Source: Halichoerus grypus (taxonomy: Eukaryota > Chordata > Mammalia > Carnivora > Phocidae). Taken from it: a DNA stretch of 64,000 bases. A program made the position numbers and the translations under genes. Where the stretch lies: contig NC_135717.1 in assembly GCF_964656455.1 (NCBI RefSeq), positions 144,288,308 to 144,352,307 of the forward strand, given 5' to 3'. The notes beneath the pieces are model-generated. The model did no database searches. It saw nothing but the letters and a program-made list of their open reading frames with translations, and was not told the DNA's origin. Every line of letters starts with the position of its first letter. The first letter of the stretch is position 1. Shown here one piece after another: positions 45,341 through 57,084 of this stretch.

Positions 45341-45480
45341 TCTTTTAATTGTGTTTTATTTTTTTTTCAAGTTTTTATTTAAATTCCAGTTAGTTAACAT
45401 AGAGTGTAACATTAGTTTCAGGAGCAGAATTCAGTGATACATCACTTACATACAACACCCAGTGCTCATCACAACAAGTG
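45341..45480 (-). mobile_element. 140-bp 5'-truncated L1, antisense
   Basis: TTTTATTTTTTTTTCAAG, CAGTTAGTTAACATAGAGTG, CAGAATTCAGTGATACATC, ACAACACCCAGTGCTCATC: the L1 3' UTR end in antisense. Target duplication TAAGAGGTGACTTTATCT (45323-45340) versus TAAGAGGTGACTTCATCT (45481-45498), one mismatch. Confidence 0.95.
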
Positions 45481-45576
45481 TAAGAGGTGACTTCATCTCA
45501 TTCAACCTTTCACTTTTAGAGGGTAAGTTCACCTTAATTTTATCTTTATTTTTATGTAATTTTATATGTAATTTTT

Positions 45577-45766
45577 TTTTAAGATTTTATTTATTTATTT
45601 GACAGAGAGAGACACAGTAAGAGAGGGAACATAGCAGGGGGAGAGGGAGAGGGAGAAGCAGGCTCCCGCTGAGGGGGCAGCCCGATGCAGGGCTCGATCC
45701 CAGGACCCTGGGATCATGACCTGAGCTGAAGGCAGACGCTTAGCGACTGAGCCACCCAGGCGCCCC
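45577..45766 (-). mobile_element. SINEC, antisense
   Basis: AAGATTTTATTTATTTATTTGAC to CAGGCGCCCC, middle GAACATAGCAGGGGGAGAGG and a damaged CCCGCTGAGGGGGCAGC. Target duplication TATATGTAATTTTT (45563-45576) versus TATATGTAATATTT (45767-45780). Confidence 0.97.
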
Positions 45767-45791
45767 TATATGTAATATTTTTGAGCATCAG

Positions 45792-45988
45792 CTTTTTTGC
45801 TGCCTGTCTTTTGCCTTTTCCATATTTTCTTTTCTACTTTTTCTTCTCTCTTTTCCTTTCTCTGTGGAGAAAGTAGGTTCCTTTTTTAGCTTTTATGGTG
45901 GATATGTTTATATCTTTAAGTAAATGCTTGCATCTGTTTCTTAATCCAGTAATTTCAGAAATAAACCAGTCTTTTTAGCTGCCTAGTA
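45792..45988 (+). repeat. inverted repeat, left arm (197 bp)
   Basis: Begins CTTTTTTGCTGCCTGTC and ends AGCTGCCTAGTA. Its reverse complement is found at 47119-47317 with a single difference, a 2-base indel (GCATCTGTTTC here, GCATCTATGTTTC there). Not a repeat family I recognise. The arm is pyrimidine-rich on this strand. Confidence 0.98.
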
Positions 45989-47118
45989 TAAAAGATGAAG
46001 AAATTATTATCAAGTTAATTCCAGTTTCCCTTTCATCCCCACGTTTATTTTTTGATTCTCTTATTCCACTAAAACATAAACATTGTAACAACAGAGACTA
46101 TTCAAAACTGCATCCCCACTTCCCAAAATATTTCTTGGAAGTGAATAAAATGTTCAATACATATGTTACAGAAAAGGACATGTCAGGAAATATATGTGTC
46201 ATACTGATAATAATCATTTCCTCTGGGAACAAGGAAGATGCCTGGTAGGTAGGGCAGTGAACAAATAGCATTTTGGTTTGTATATAAGTTTAATTTTTAG
46301 AGTGTGGCTAGTTAAAGTTAATTTAAAAAGGTAAAAATTATGTCACATCCTTTTAGAAAAACTTAAACTGCACAGAATTTATAACACTATATTGTACCCT
46401 CACTGTGAGAGTACAGAAATATGAGACCTCTTTGATATTTCTATATTTGTAAATGATCTGTTATTTTCGGTCTGGATGTTTATAGTATTCTTTTTTGTTT
46501 TAATGTTCAGTAATGTCTTCAGGATTTTGTGTTGTTTGTGGTTGACTGTTTCCTTCATTTTCTCGTTTCTGATACACTATGAGCCTTATTAATCTGCTGG
46601 AATAACATCTCTCTCTCATTGCTAGAAAATATTCTTCCATTATATATTTTTATATTGATTTCTTTTTTCTATTTTATTTTTACTTTTTAAAATAAATGCA
46701 TTATATGCAAAAGTTTATATCATTGTCTGTCTTCATAGTATTGAACTGTTTTTGTTTTGTTATTTTGAGGGAGACAATTCTTATGCTATTGTTCTCTGTT
46801 CACCTTAAGAAAGGAAGATCAATGCCGATCTAATGACTCTAAACTCTCAAAGACTGATAACGAAGAAAGGGATGTTATGACACTGAGAAAGTTTAAAATA
46901 CATGAACAATTAATCACTATGCCAATTCTGAGACTAGACCTCAAGGGGTCCAGTGCTCTTCTGTTCTCTTTCTTGGAATCTTCCCCCTCCCATGAAAACA
47001 AACCCAGACTATCAACCTAGAGGATGAGATGAATCAGTGATGATCACTGAAACTGATGTTCTCACTGTCTGCAGATGTATACGGAAGGCCAAACATGTTC
47101 GGTGATTCAACCCAAATC
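45989..47118. other. spacer between inverted-repeat arms
   Basis: 1,130 bp. 46050-46170 has weak L2/MIR-like text (CACTTCCCAAAATATTTC). The rest is unrecognised. No gene. A 60-codon minus frame at 46819-47001 has no family features. Confidence 0.55.
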
Positions 47119-47317
47119 TACTAGGCAGCTAAAAAGACTGGTTTATTTCTGAAATTACTGGATTAAGAAACATAGATGCAAGCATTTACTTAAAGATATA
47201 AACATATCCACCATAAAAGCTAAAAAAGGAACCTACTTTCTCCACAGAGAAAGGAAAAGAGAGAAGAAAAAGTAGAAAAGAAAATATGGAAAAGGCAAAA
47301 GACAGGCAGCAAAAAAG
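47119..47317 (-). repeat. inverted repeat, right arm (199 bp)
   Basis: Begins TACTAGGCAGCT and ends GGCAGCAAAAAAG, the reverse complement of 45792-45988 apart from two extra bases. Similarity stops sharply on both sides. Confidence 0.98.
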
Positions 47318-47357
47318 AACCACACGGTCAACATGTAGGCTCATGAAGAGTAACAAG

Positions 47358-47540
47358 TTTTTTTTTTACTTTTTTTTTTAAATTTTCTCTATTTTTATGT
47401 TGTTTTTATCCTTTTTATTTATTTTATGTTTTTCTTTTTGTTGTTTCTCATTTATTTGTATTGTTATATTATTTATTTTATTTATCTTTAAATATTATTT
47501 ATTTTACTTATTTTGTTTCTTTTAATTTTTTTTAAGCCAC
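47358..47540. repeat. T-rich low-complexity tract
   Basis: TTTAT/TTTTA-type sequence, over 70 percent T by eye. It lies 40 bp outside the right inverted-repeat arm. Confidence 0.85.
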
Positions 47541-48084
47541 AAATTTTTGGGTAGTATATTACACAGCAATAACTAACTGACATAATCAGGAAGAGTATCA
47601 AAACCATTACTGTGTATTTTTATAAATTATAAATCAAAGAAACTAGTTAGAGGCAAGTTTTCACATAGGGGTACTGAAAAATAATTAAAGAGTAATTATC
47701 AATATATGATGCCGGGAATAAATCTCCAACAGGTCTGTAGTATAAGCAATCTCACATACCATCAGTCCTCACCTGCTGTTTATAATGGTGATTCAGTAGG
47801 TCTTACTAGTCTCACTAATACACTGTCTGATTTAAACAACATATGTGAGTATGCTGGTGAAGAGTTCCGTTGAAATATTTGACAAATTCTGAGGTGGTAA
47901 GCATGTAATTAACTCCATGGGGACAAGAACAGGAGATGCTATTCCCTTTGAAAGACTAAGAGTTTTCATGTTTCTTAGCATGGTGAAACAATCTGATAAC
48001 ATTGGAATCTACTCTTTATACTTCCTTGTGATGAGGGTTTACTGAAAGATGCTTACTGTAAAAAAGAGTATGACAAATTGAAGG
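47541..48084. other. unique DNA
   Basis: Nothing recognised. Confidence 0.45.
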
Positions 48085-48195
48085 GGAGAGATCTGAGGAC
48101 AAGTTCTAATTCTGCAATAAGCAATCTATCTGTGGGACCTAACATGCCACTTTACATAATTTAAGCCCCAACTTTTCCCATCACATTAAAATTTT
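48085..48195 (+). repeat. possible MIR fragment
   Basis: GATCTGAGGACAAGTTCTAATTCTGC, CTATCTGTGGGACCTAAC, GCCACTTTACATAATTTAAGCCCC. MIR-like core, diverged. Confidence 0.55.
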
Positions 48196-48224
48196 CAAAC
48201 CTTATTCTTTATAATTTAGGATGC

Positions 48225-49139
48225 TTTGCATGTAAGTAATAAAAAACCTAACCCAAACTGGCTTTAAAATGAGAAATTTTATTGTTTCATATAATGTGAA
48301 GCCCAGAGGGATAGAAGATTTCAGATTCTGACTGGAAATACCCTATGATTCTGTTAACTTTGCTTTCTTCTGCGTATTGGCTTCATCCTCATGTGGGTGA
48401 TAAAATAACTGCAGTTATTTTGAGTCCTACCTTGATGTATAACACCTTCCAGAAGAAGAGAAAAGAGAAAGAATGTTTCCATCTCAGCATTCCAATCAAG
48501 CATCCCTTACTTACTAGGTTGCTCTGGCCATATGCCATGAGTGAACCTGTGAATTCAACTGAGGTAACACAATAGTTGATTAGCTGACTCCAAGGCTTAC
48601 CCCTGGGTCAAATGGATTCTGCATTAGAAGAGTAGAAACCAAGATAAAGATCAAGGTTCTGTTAGGATGGAGGAAAAAGGCACATGGGAACTTGGCTAGT
48701 GAGCCAGCATTCTCACTATATGGTTTATATAAGTAATACTCCATTTTTGCTTTAATACATATGTGATTGACTATATTGTAAAGCATTATGAAGCTATCTT
48801 TCATATTTTGAAAAGTAGTCAGTTTTTAAAAGATTTCTTCAACAATGAAGAACATAATACTTTGACACTATTGTTATTGGGTTTATGGGGGATAAGGAAA
48901 GTGGTTGCCCTTTCAACCTCTGACCAACTCTCGTATTGGATTTTTCCATTCCTTCTTTTCTATAAAATGGCTTTGAAGAGTAAGTGTAAAGGAGACATAT
49001 AAAGAAGAAGGAATAAAAAGTAGGAAACAAGGAAAGTGATGGAGAAAACTCCCTGTAATGGATGGCATATGTGTAAAGTAGGAACCAATTTTAAAAGTAA
49101 TAATAATGATAGTAATTCTCCTATGCTCCTACCTTTAGT
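48225..49139. other. unclassified old repeat (left) and unique DNA
   Basis: 48230-48330 (CCTAACCCAAACTGGC, AGAAATTTTATTGTTTCATATAATG, GAAGCCCAGAGGG) has the style of an old dispersed repeat. From 48440 on nothing is recognised. Small frames on both strands are not convincing genes. Confidence 0.4.
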
Positions 49140-49255
49140 CACCTTGAAATAATTTAATATTTGAAGTAGGCATGATTTTATCCATTTTACTGATGATAAA
49201 TTTGGGACACAGAGAAGTTAAAATTTTCCTATTGACCCATAATTCTGGGAAATGT
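49140..49255 (-). repeat. MIR SINE, antisense
   Basis: GATTTTATCCATTTTACTGATG, GGGACACAGAGAAGTTAAAATTTTCC: the familiar antisense MIR phrase. Confidence 0.85.
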
Positions 49256-49706
49256 CACAGGTATATGATACACCATCCTTACTCTTTCCATGCTTCACAT
49301 CAACATATTTAAACACATATACAAAGTCCTTGTAAAACTTTACAATTTTTTACCCAAATGAATACAATTTCAAGAATTTTCCTTCTTTCAGGCAATTATA
49401 AGGTATCTATACTATTAGAAAAGCTTGCAGGATCTTCAAAGCATGCCTTTGAAAGTGAAATGTTGAGCAAAGTATATAATATTGATTTTATAGATAAAAA
49501 TATCTGATTGTTGCAATGCAACATAATATAGAAGTGTATTCATTATGGCATTTCAATTATTAATTTCAAAATCAAATTTCCTAAATATTTAGCATTTAGA
49601 AAAATTTATCTCAGACTCTGAAAGTTATGCTGGAGGTTGGGGGAAATTTCAATATTTTGAAAATATGAAAATAATTTCATTGGATACTTCAGGATGTGTA
49701 CTGTAC

Positions 49707-49842
49707 AAGTTACTTTACAATGTGATCCTTAATTGTAAAATGGCATTAATAATACCTTGCAAGGGAGCTGTGTATGAGTATGAAATAATTTAGCATATGT
49801 AAGGTGTCTTACTGTTATTAGTAGTAACTAAGATAATACATA
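49707..49842 (+). repeat. direct duplication, copy 1 (MIR-derived)
   Basis: 136 bp starting AAGTTACTTTACAATGTG. Matches 51757-51892 with 4 mismatches (about 97 percent) and no gaps. It contains the 3' two-thirds of a MIR but lacks the MIR 5' part, which is present only at the other copy. Confidence 0.97.
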
Positions 49843-49880
49843 CAATAATACAATACATGTGTGTGTGATGATAGTCATAT

Positions 49881-49919
49881 TACCATAATACCAACCATAA
49901 TATCAACATAATACCAATG
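49881..49919. repeat. CATAATACCAAC small tandem
   Basis: Three imperfect units: CCATAATACCAA, CCATAATATCAA, CATAATACCAA. Confidence 0.8.
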
Positions 49920-51234
49920 CTTTTCCATTAGTCTAGTGAGGTATCTAAAGAAAAAAATCTAGATTGATCTTTCATCTTTCAAGATTAATGATTAAAATTC
50001 CCCTAGAAGTTATTTCTAATATGTAATTATGATAGGATCTTCTGATAATAAATATAGCACGCGATAAAGGTAATAGGTAACAAGAAGATGGAGGGTAATA
50101 TAGTAACATTAAGACAATCTTGAGTGTCTCTGAAAAAAGGAATAATATAGGTAGCAATTTATCAAAGCAATGGACTTGATAAAATGCAATGTACTTGGTT
50201 TTCACCTCCACCTTTAGGCAGTGTTAGGATTCGGGTATAGCCTGTGTAGAGTGAAAAATAGATTCGGGAAATCTAGGTTACCATTCCCTCACCAGCAACA
50301 TAATTGTGAAAAATTTTCCTTATGCTTTCTCATTAACATCATTTTTTGTCATTGACAAACACAATATAGTATATTATATTACTAGAGATGGTTGAGCAAA
50401 TGTCCTTGAATTGTACTTTGGTTCACCAATAAAAATAGGGACTATGTCTATGGAAGGCAAATAACACATTGCCACTAGGCACAAAAACAGGATCTTATTA
50501 TATACTTGTTCATTGGTTGAAGTATTTTTAACTTTGTCATTTATTTGCTTCAAATCTGAACTTAATCCCTGATCACACCACAAATACAATTATTTTTAAA
50601 TGTATTTAAACCACCAACAAATAATCGAACACATCGTATTACTGGCCAAATAATGATTCTGTCAGGCTATCACAATCATCTACAATTCATTCGTAAATAC
50701 CCTCAGAGTACAGATTTCTTACTTTATTACCAAATTATACAAGTGCATGGCACTGAATCATGGATATGGCAGCACTTAATAACTGTGTGGTATGATCCTA
50801 TATGATTTGAATTCCTTAGATTCTGAGAAATCAGAAGATATTTATACGTATTTTACTCCATTAATTCCAATTTTTTACTGAACAGCACAATTTGTATATT
50901 CAAGTTCCTTAAATTCAACAAGTCTACCACCTTAAATTCAGTGTGTCCTAAGCCAAAAATCATAGTTTTCATTCTCAGAGTTGTAATCCTCTGAGAAGAA
51001 ATCTCTCATTCTGCTACAAGTCTCTAAATATTCCTATTTTCCTATGATTTTAAATCTGATTATAGCATCCTTCGTAACATCCTTCATATCCATTTTTTCC
51101 TTTCAATTCTTTCTTCTACTATTGCAACCAAGCCTTCCCATTTTGATGAAAACTATTTCTTTGTCTCTTTAGCTCTTGAAATCTATTTTTGTAGCCCAAC
51201 CTCATTCTAATATTCTACTTTGCACTCATAACAT
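49920..51234. other. unique DNA
   Basis: 1.3 kb with no recognised repeat and no convincing open frame. Confidence 0.5.
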
Positions 51235-51480
51235 GTAACTCATCCATTCATTAGTTTATTTATCTAACAAATATATTTGATTGCTATAAACAAAAAATAA
51301 AATATGATAGCTTACAGGAGACTGGACGATGGGGGGAAGACTTAGCATAAGAAATAACATTAGAGCTTAGATTTGAAGAATGAGTAGGAAATAAGTACAG
51401 GAGTAATAGAATGAGAAAAGAACGAGAGACTGGAAGAGGCTTAGAAACAGTTAACTGAAAGATGAGTGTGGTTGAAGCGC
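51235..51480 (-). repeat. possible L2 LINE fragment, antisense
   Basis: CCATTCATTAGTTTATTTATC, CTAACAAATATATTTGATTG, then TTAGATTTGAAGAATGAGTAGG and GGAAGAGGC, phrases seen in this order in antisense L2. Diverged. Confidence 0.5.
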
Positions 51481-51654
51481 ACACAGCAAAATGAAAGGGA
51501 GGTGTGATGAGGTTGCCAAGGAAGGAATTTCTGCTTCAGGTTTCCCCCGTTGCTTTCCAGATAAAGACAAAGTTTCTTAAAGCGGCATGAGAGGATCTTG
51601 TATGCTTTTTTCACTTCTGGCCCTTTCTCTTCGAACTAAGATAACACAGCATAG

Positions 51655-51900
51655 TGATAAAACAAATGAGGGGGTCTAACAGACCTGGGCTTGCATTACA
51701 ATTTCAATACTTGCTATAAATTTGGGGCAAGTGAATTTACCTCTTTGATAACTAGAAAGTTACTTTACAATGTGATCCTTAACTGTAAAGTGGCATTAAT
51801 AATACCTTGCAAGGGAGCTGTGTATGAGTATGAAATAATTTAGTATATGTAAGGTGTCTTACTGTTATTAGTAGTAACTAAGATAAGACATAAAAATTAA
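51655..51900 (+). repeat. MIR SINE containing duplication copy 2
   Basis: AGACCTGGGCTTGCATTACAATTTC, TTTGGGGCAAGTGAATTTACCTC, CTGTAAAGTGGCATTAATAATACC, TGAAATAATTTAGTATATG. The 3' part (51757-51892) is the near-identical partner of 49707-49842. Confidence 0.85.
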
Positions 51901-51984
51901 CAAGATTTTTGAAATAATAAAGCTCAGTAGAGGTAATACTATTTTTACTCTATTCATATTCAGTGTCAGAACTCCAGAAAGCAG

Positions 51985-52182
51985 GGCTCCTGGGTGGCTC
52001 AGTCGGTTAAGAGTCTGCCTTTGGCTCAGGTCATGATCCCAGGACCCTGGGATGGAGCCCCGCATTGGGCTCCCTGCTCAGCGGGGAGCCTGCTTCTCAC
52101 TCTGCCTGCCGCTCCCCTTGCATCTGCTCTCTCTCTCCCTCTCTGTCAAATAAATAAATAAAATCTTAAAAAGAAAATAAAA
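51985..52182 (+). mobile_element. SINEC, sense
   Basis: GGCTCCTGGGTGGCTCAGTC, GGTTAAGAGTCTGCCTTTGG, GGGATGGAGCCCCGC, CTCTGCCTGCCGCTCCCC, AAATAAATAAATAAAATC. Perfect 15-bp target duplication AACTCCAGAAAGCAG at 51970-51984 and 52183-52197. Variant group with AGAGTCTGCC and CTGCCTGCC. Confidence 0.98.
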
Positions 52183-52197
52183 AACTCCAGAAAGCAG

Positions 52198-53465
52198 TTT
52201 TAAAATTACTTCATGGTGTTACAGTTGTACTGAACCACAAAGAATTTAGATACTGATATTACACTATACTCCTGATCTTGGAAATTTAACTGAAGAAATT
52301 AAAACCATCTCTAAGGGGCCTTAAGCACACACTTTAGCAGCATTTGAAAAGGAATTAACTGCATTCTCAATGAATTCTTTACCCTTACACATTTTCTAAA
52401 GGAAGCAATTTTATAATACTTCGCATCAGTATTCAGATATAAAATGGCATTAGAAGGCAATGATTTTGTTAAAATTTCACACCACAGTTTTTCATAACAC
52501 TGTCATAAACTTACCATTTACAATTTCTGAACAATTAGAATAACTAGCTAGAAACCAAGAATTTACAACGATTTCATTTCTGTCATCTTAACAGTTTTAC
52601 TGAATTTCAATTGACTAAAATTAATGACTATAGCTACATATACAATTCTCTTTGTATTTAGGGAAGTGTCCAACATGAAACCTTAATAAACTATTTATTT
52701 AAAATATTATCCAATAGCATGTGGTAAAAGTTTGAATAGTATAATCAATGTTGTTGTTTGAAGTCCATAATGTAGGAAAGCAGTGTAATTAAGAAAGGCC
52801 TGACAAGTGGCTAGGTTGTGTTTCACAGGGTGGCCTTACCTTGATGAAACCATTAGGTCCAAATTTTGTTCTCAACAAACGAGGCCTAGAACAATAGATG
52901 AATATAAATAAACCCCACAAACAACTGCTGCAAACCAAACAAGTGAATAAATACAAAACAAAGTCTGAATCTTGTCATTTACATGTTCAGTGTCTCTCCC
53001 TTGTGTCTAGGTTTCTTACAAATGTCTTTCCAAGTGTGCATTCCAGGAATATCACATTTGTATAGGCAAAGGTAGCTGATAGGTATTATCAGATCGATGA
53101 AAATAATTTAAAAATATAAAGGAACGAAAGTTAATGACAGTAATGACAGGTGTAGTTGCCATGTTCCCTGCTCCTTATTAAAGATATATATGTGCTGGAG
53201 ATTGAACAGCAGTTCATCTGGACAACATTAATAAACACTAAACAACATTATCTGTAATCTGTATGCATCACAAGAACAGGGCTCTGTCTTAATTATCTTT
53301 TGTCCTTGAGACTTAGCCCACTTCTGACAATTTTACTGAAAGTACACAATTTTTTTGATTCAATTCCTCCTTTTCTATTTTTCCCCATTTCCACAATGAC
53401 AGATTTCCCTTTATATAATTCATATTTGTTTTGTTTTTTAACTTTCATAATGCTAGCAATTTGGC
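52198..53465. other. unique DNA
   Basis: No repeat recognised over 1.27 kb. Includes CAATAGATGAATATAAATAAACC near 52890. No gene. Confidence 0.5.
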
Positions 53466-53660
53466 TATTTCTACTTAGGGTAACCCTAACTACTATAATG
53501 AGTAAACCTCCATATCTCAGTGGCATAGCAAAATAAAAGGTCCTTTCTCACTCATAAAAGTCCATGTGGATCAACTCTCATCCAACTAGTGTTTCAAGGA
53601 TCCTAGCTTATTATATCTCCTGGATCTGTCATCTTCAACACGTAACTCCCAAGTTTTCCT
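53466..53660 (+). repeat. unclassified old repeat fragment
   Basis: CTATAATGAGTAAACCTCC, ATCTCAGTGGCATAGCAAAATAAAAGG, AGTCCATGTGGATCAACTC, GGATCCTAGCTTATTATATC, GTCATCTTCAACACGTAAC. Old LTR- or DNA-element style, not named. Confidence 0.45.
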
Positions 53661-54984
53661 GGGGGTCCCAAAGAACCTGAAAAAAGAAGAGTAAGGATGA
53701 TTCTAAATGAGAGTTTATTGGAAAGGCTTTGGAAGTAGCATTTCTGCTTTAGTTCCATTGTCCAGGATCCAGTCGAAAGGCCATACTTACCTGGTTTGCA
53801 ATGAAGTTAGATAAATATACTCTGTGTGGAGATGGGCATACAACCAATTCCCACATAATATACAATTAATTTCTCTCATTCTTATTTCTGCTTGTATTGC
53901 ATTACTTTTCTTAATAAAGATTGTGATGATTATTTGGCCTCATCTGTATACTATAAGTTCTAAGGAATGATTTCCTCTTTTTATGTCCACCTATCTTCAG
54001 CTTGTTAGTTTTCCGCAGATATATAGATTGCTCCATGTTATCCAGGCCTCCAAAAACATGGTATCTCCTTGGTTAAGCTCTATAGATTTTCTAAACTAAG
54101 ATCATAACCATTACCCATCCCCATCACTTTCTATGCCCTTATCCAATTTAATTTATAACCACAGAATGCTTCATTAAATGAATTATATCATTTAATATTT
54201 GTACACTAGTTAATTTTCTTTTATTGCTTGTCTCTTTCACTATAATGCATGCACTATGAGCATATAATTTGTTCGTCTTCTTTTTGTGAATATCCCTTGA
54301 CCCTAAAGTAGTACATTTTTTGGTCCTCTCTATTTTAATTAATCAATTAACTAGAATTTTCCTTCCTATAGGTAAAGCTTAATGGAATAACTAGGATATA
54401 ATTTGTTTTTTTAAAGAAGCTTCATAGATATTATTAATATTTCTGAAAATACTAAAGGTAAAGGCGTAAAAACTAGAATGATAAAGTATTTTCTATACAG
54501 TGATGCTTCACAAGATAAAGTATACTGAACTGTTGATTTTTCAAAAATTATTGATTTGTGATACATAACAATATACCATAGAATCACATTGCTGAAAGTC
54601 TTTGAAATCACTAGCTGCCTCCATTTATGTGCAGCCATATTTTGATCACATTGACAAATAGAAATAAAAATCATCTCCCAAAAAAATCCCTTAAACAGCT
54701 TTTGGGAAGAGATGAAGATAGTAATGATCTACACTTTCCAATAAGATATTTTTAAAAACCCTATCATATTTACCTTCATATTATCCTCTTCCATCACAAA
54801 TAAAAAATAGCAAACATATCTGAAAAAATAGCTTTTCTCATCCTCTTTGCCTTATTGTATTATATGTTCTCAACTTATAAAATTGTTCTACTGATGTTAC
54901 ATTATTGCGCTGGATAATTCTTCCAGTATTCACTGCCTCTTTTTTAGCAATATCTTTAGTATTCAGAAAAAAAGAATTTATTTA
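53661..54984. other. unique DNA
   Basis: 1.3 kb without recognised repeats or genes. An 87-codon minus frame (54411-54674) has no family features. Confidence 0.5.
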
Positions 54985-55150
54985 CAAGTAGTGTGGAAAG
55001 AAGAGCCATGGGTTTAATTTCCGGTCTACAACTTACTACCTGTGTGAACTTATACAAATGATACCCTTTATATCTCTTGGACACTGTTTTTCCTCCTCAG
55101 TACTCAACTTAGCGATTTGTTGGGAGGATTGGATAAAATAATGTAAGAAA
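54985..55150 (+). repeat. MIR SINE
   Basis: GGAAAGAAGAGCCATGGG, CGGTCTACAACTTACTACCTGTGTG, TTTTTCCTCCTCAGTACTCAAC, GAGGATTGGATAAAATAATG. Confidence 0.85.
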
Positions 55151-56641
55151 AGTATGCTATCACTCACCATATCCTCAATAAAAAGCTACAACCTCCTGAT
55201 TTTCCCTTACATCATTGACAATAGCCATGAAGATTCCAATCATACAATAGACGCCTCTTTTCATTTTCCTTAATTTAGTTCCCCTCTCTCTTAATATTAT
55301 TTTGCTTTGTGTATTTTTGAAATGCACTATGGTATTTTTTAATGTGATGCAAATATGCAAAATGGAATAGTAGCTATAAGAAGAGATTTTCTTTTGTGCT
55401 CCCAAATTGCAAAGTTCTTAACACATCAATATTTTTTAAAAATACTTTTGTATTTTAAATTTTAGATGTCCATTTTAATAATGCAAGTGAGGCTTTTCAC
55501 AAGGCCTTACTTTTCAAATCTATTAATCTTCAGAGAAAAAAATGAGGTAAGGCTTTAATTTGCTTTCTACAGGGCAGATTAAATTGGTTCACTTTATTTC
55601 TTATTTCATTATTGACATATTTTGTCAAAAAGAAGCATTACTTTTAATCCAAATTCCAAGATGTGGGAAATACTTGGTTGGGTTTACACTGATCTTCCTT
55701 AAGAATTCATAATTATAGCCTTTTCCTTAAGATTTTAATTGCTTTTCTAGAACTGGTGTGGTATTACCCTTTGCTAAAATTTTGAATTCCAGAAAAGATT
55801 CTGGTAAATATCTCTTTTGGAGATTAACAATGACATTTTCTCTTCACAGGCATGTGCACCTCACCTAATAGCTTCAACAGTTAAGCCAACATGCAGCAAT
55901 AAATTGTAAGACAGTGAAGATGACATCAAGCCTTGAGTGTGTTGCACTTATACATACACAGAAAGAGGCAGAGAAAGAAATGTGGTGTATGTTATGTTTT
56001 GAATTGCGATAAAAATAGAGGAAATGCTGTCCTGTGATTTCTGAGTCAGGGTGTGCTTAAGAGTGAATATCAGATAAAAGCATGCTTGAAAATTTAAATG
56101 AAATGTTACCAATCCCAGAAGAAGATAGCTATGAATCACTGAGGAAAAGATATGCATACCAGGAGATTTACCCAATGCTCTAGTCCCTGGGTGTCCAAAG
56201 TTAAAGGAATCATAAATGCATAAATTGATTTATCTTTGTTTATTTTTATTAACTTACTTGACTCACATGCATTAATTGACTCTTAACATTGATGAGAACT
56301 AATCAACCAGCATACTGTTATGAAAAGATAATCTAATTTGACTAATCTCATTAATTTCTAAAAGTACTTTAACAACCAATTACTCATTTTCATAATTACT
56401 TCAGCACAGAGCACAAAACATCAGGGGGAAGAAAGATGTCTAAGACCTCGGAAAAGGTGGCATGAAAATAGAGATGAGACATAGTCACAAGTAATTATGA
56501 TATAAACTATAAAATAAGTGCCATAAAAGGTAAAAAAAAAAAAATTGTGCTTTACAGGTTTAGAAGACTAAGCAATTTTATGTTGTGATTAGATAGGAAT
56601 GAATCTGTGGAATAGAATGACAAATCCTGGGAGACATATAT
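55151..56641. other. unique DNA
   Basis: About 1.5 kb, no repeat recognised, no convincing open frame. Confidence 0.5.
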
Positions 56642-56655
56642 AAGATTTGATTGTC

Positions 56656-56838
56656 GGGACACCTGGGTGGCTCAGTCAGTTAAGAGTCTGCCTTTGGCTC
56701 AGATCATGATCCCAGGACCCTGGCATCGAGCCCGCATCTGGCTCCCTGCTTCTCCCTCTCCTCCTCCCCCTGCTTGTGCTCTCTCTCTCTCTGTCAAATA
56801 AATAAATAAAATCTCAAAAAAAAAAAAAAAAGAAGAAG
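56656..56838 (+). mobile_element. SINEC with internal deletion, sense
   Basis: GGGACACCTGGGTGGCTCAG, AGAGTCTGCCTTTGG, then GGCTCCCTGCTTCTCCC, in which the usual CAGCGGGGAGCCTG segment is missing. Ends AAATAAATAAATAAAATCTC, poly(A), (AAG)n. Perfect 14-bp target duplication AAGATTTGATTGTC at 56642-56655 and 56839-56852. Confidence 0.98.
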
Positions 56839-57084
56839 AAGATTTGATTGTCAAAGATGAAGAGGAAAAGAACAGTAAGTTTAGGAAATCTACTTACTTT
56901 ACACACAACATGTTCCTGAAACTCTGTCTGAAAGCCAAACGTATAAAAGTTGAAAAATAGACCTCTATATTTTAAAAATGAACTGTTAGTAGAATCCTAA
57001 TATACATATATAGTATATAGCATATATTCGTTTATAATATTTGCCATACTATTTTAACAAAATAATTCTATCCCTGCAATTTTT

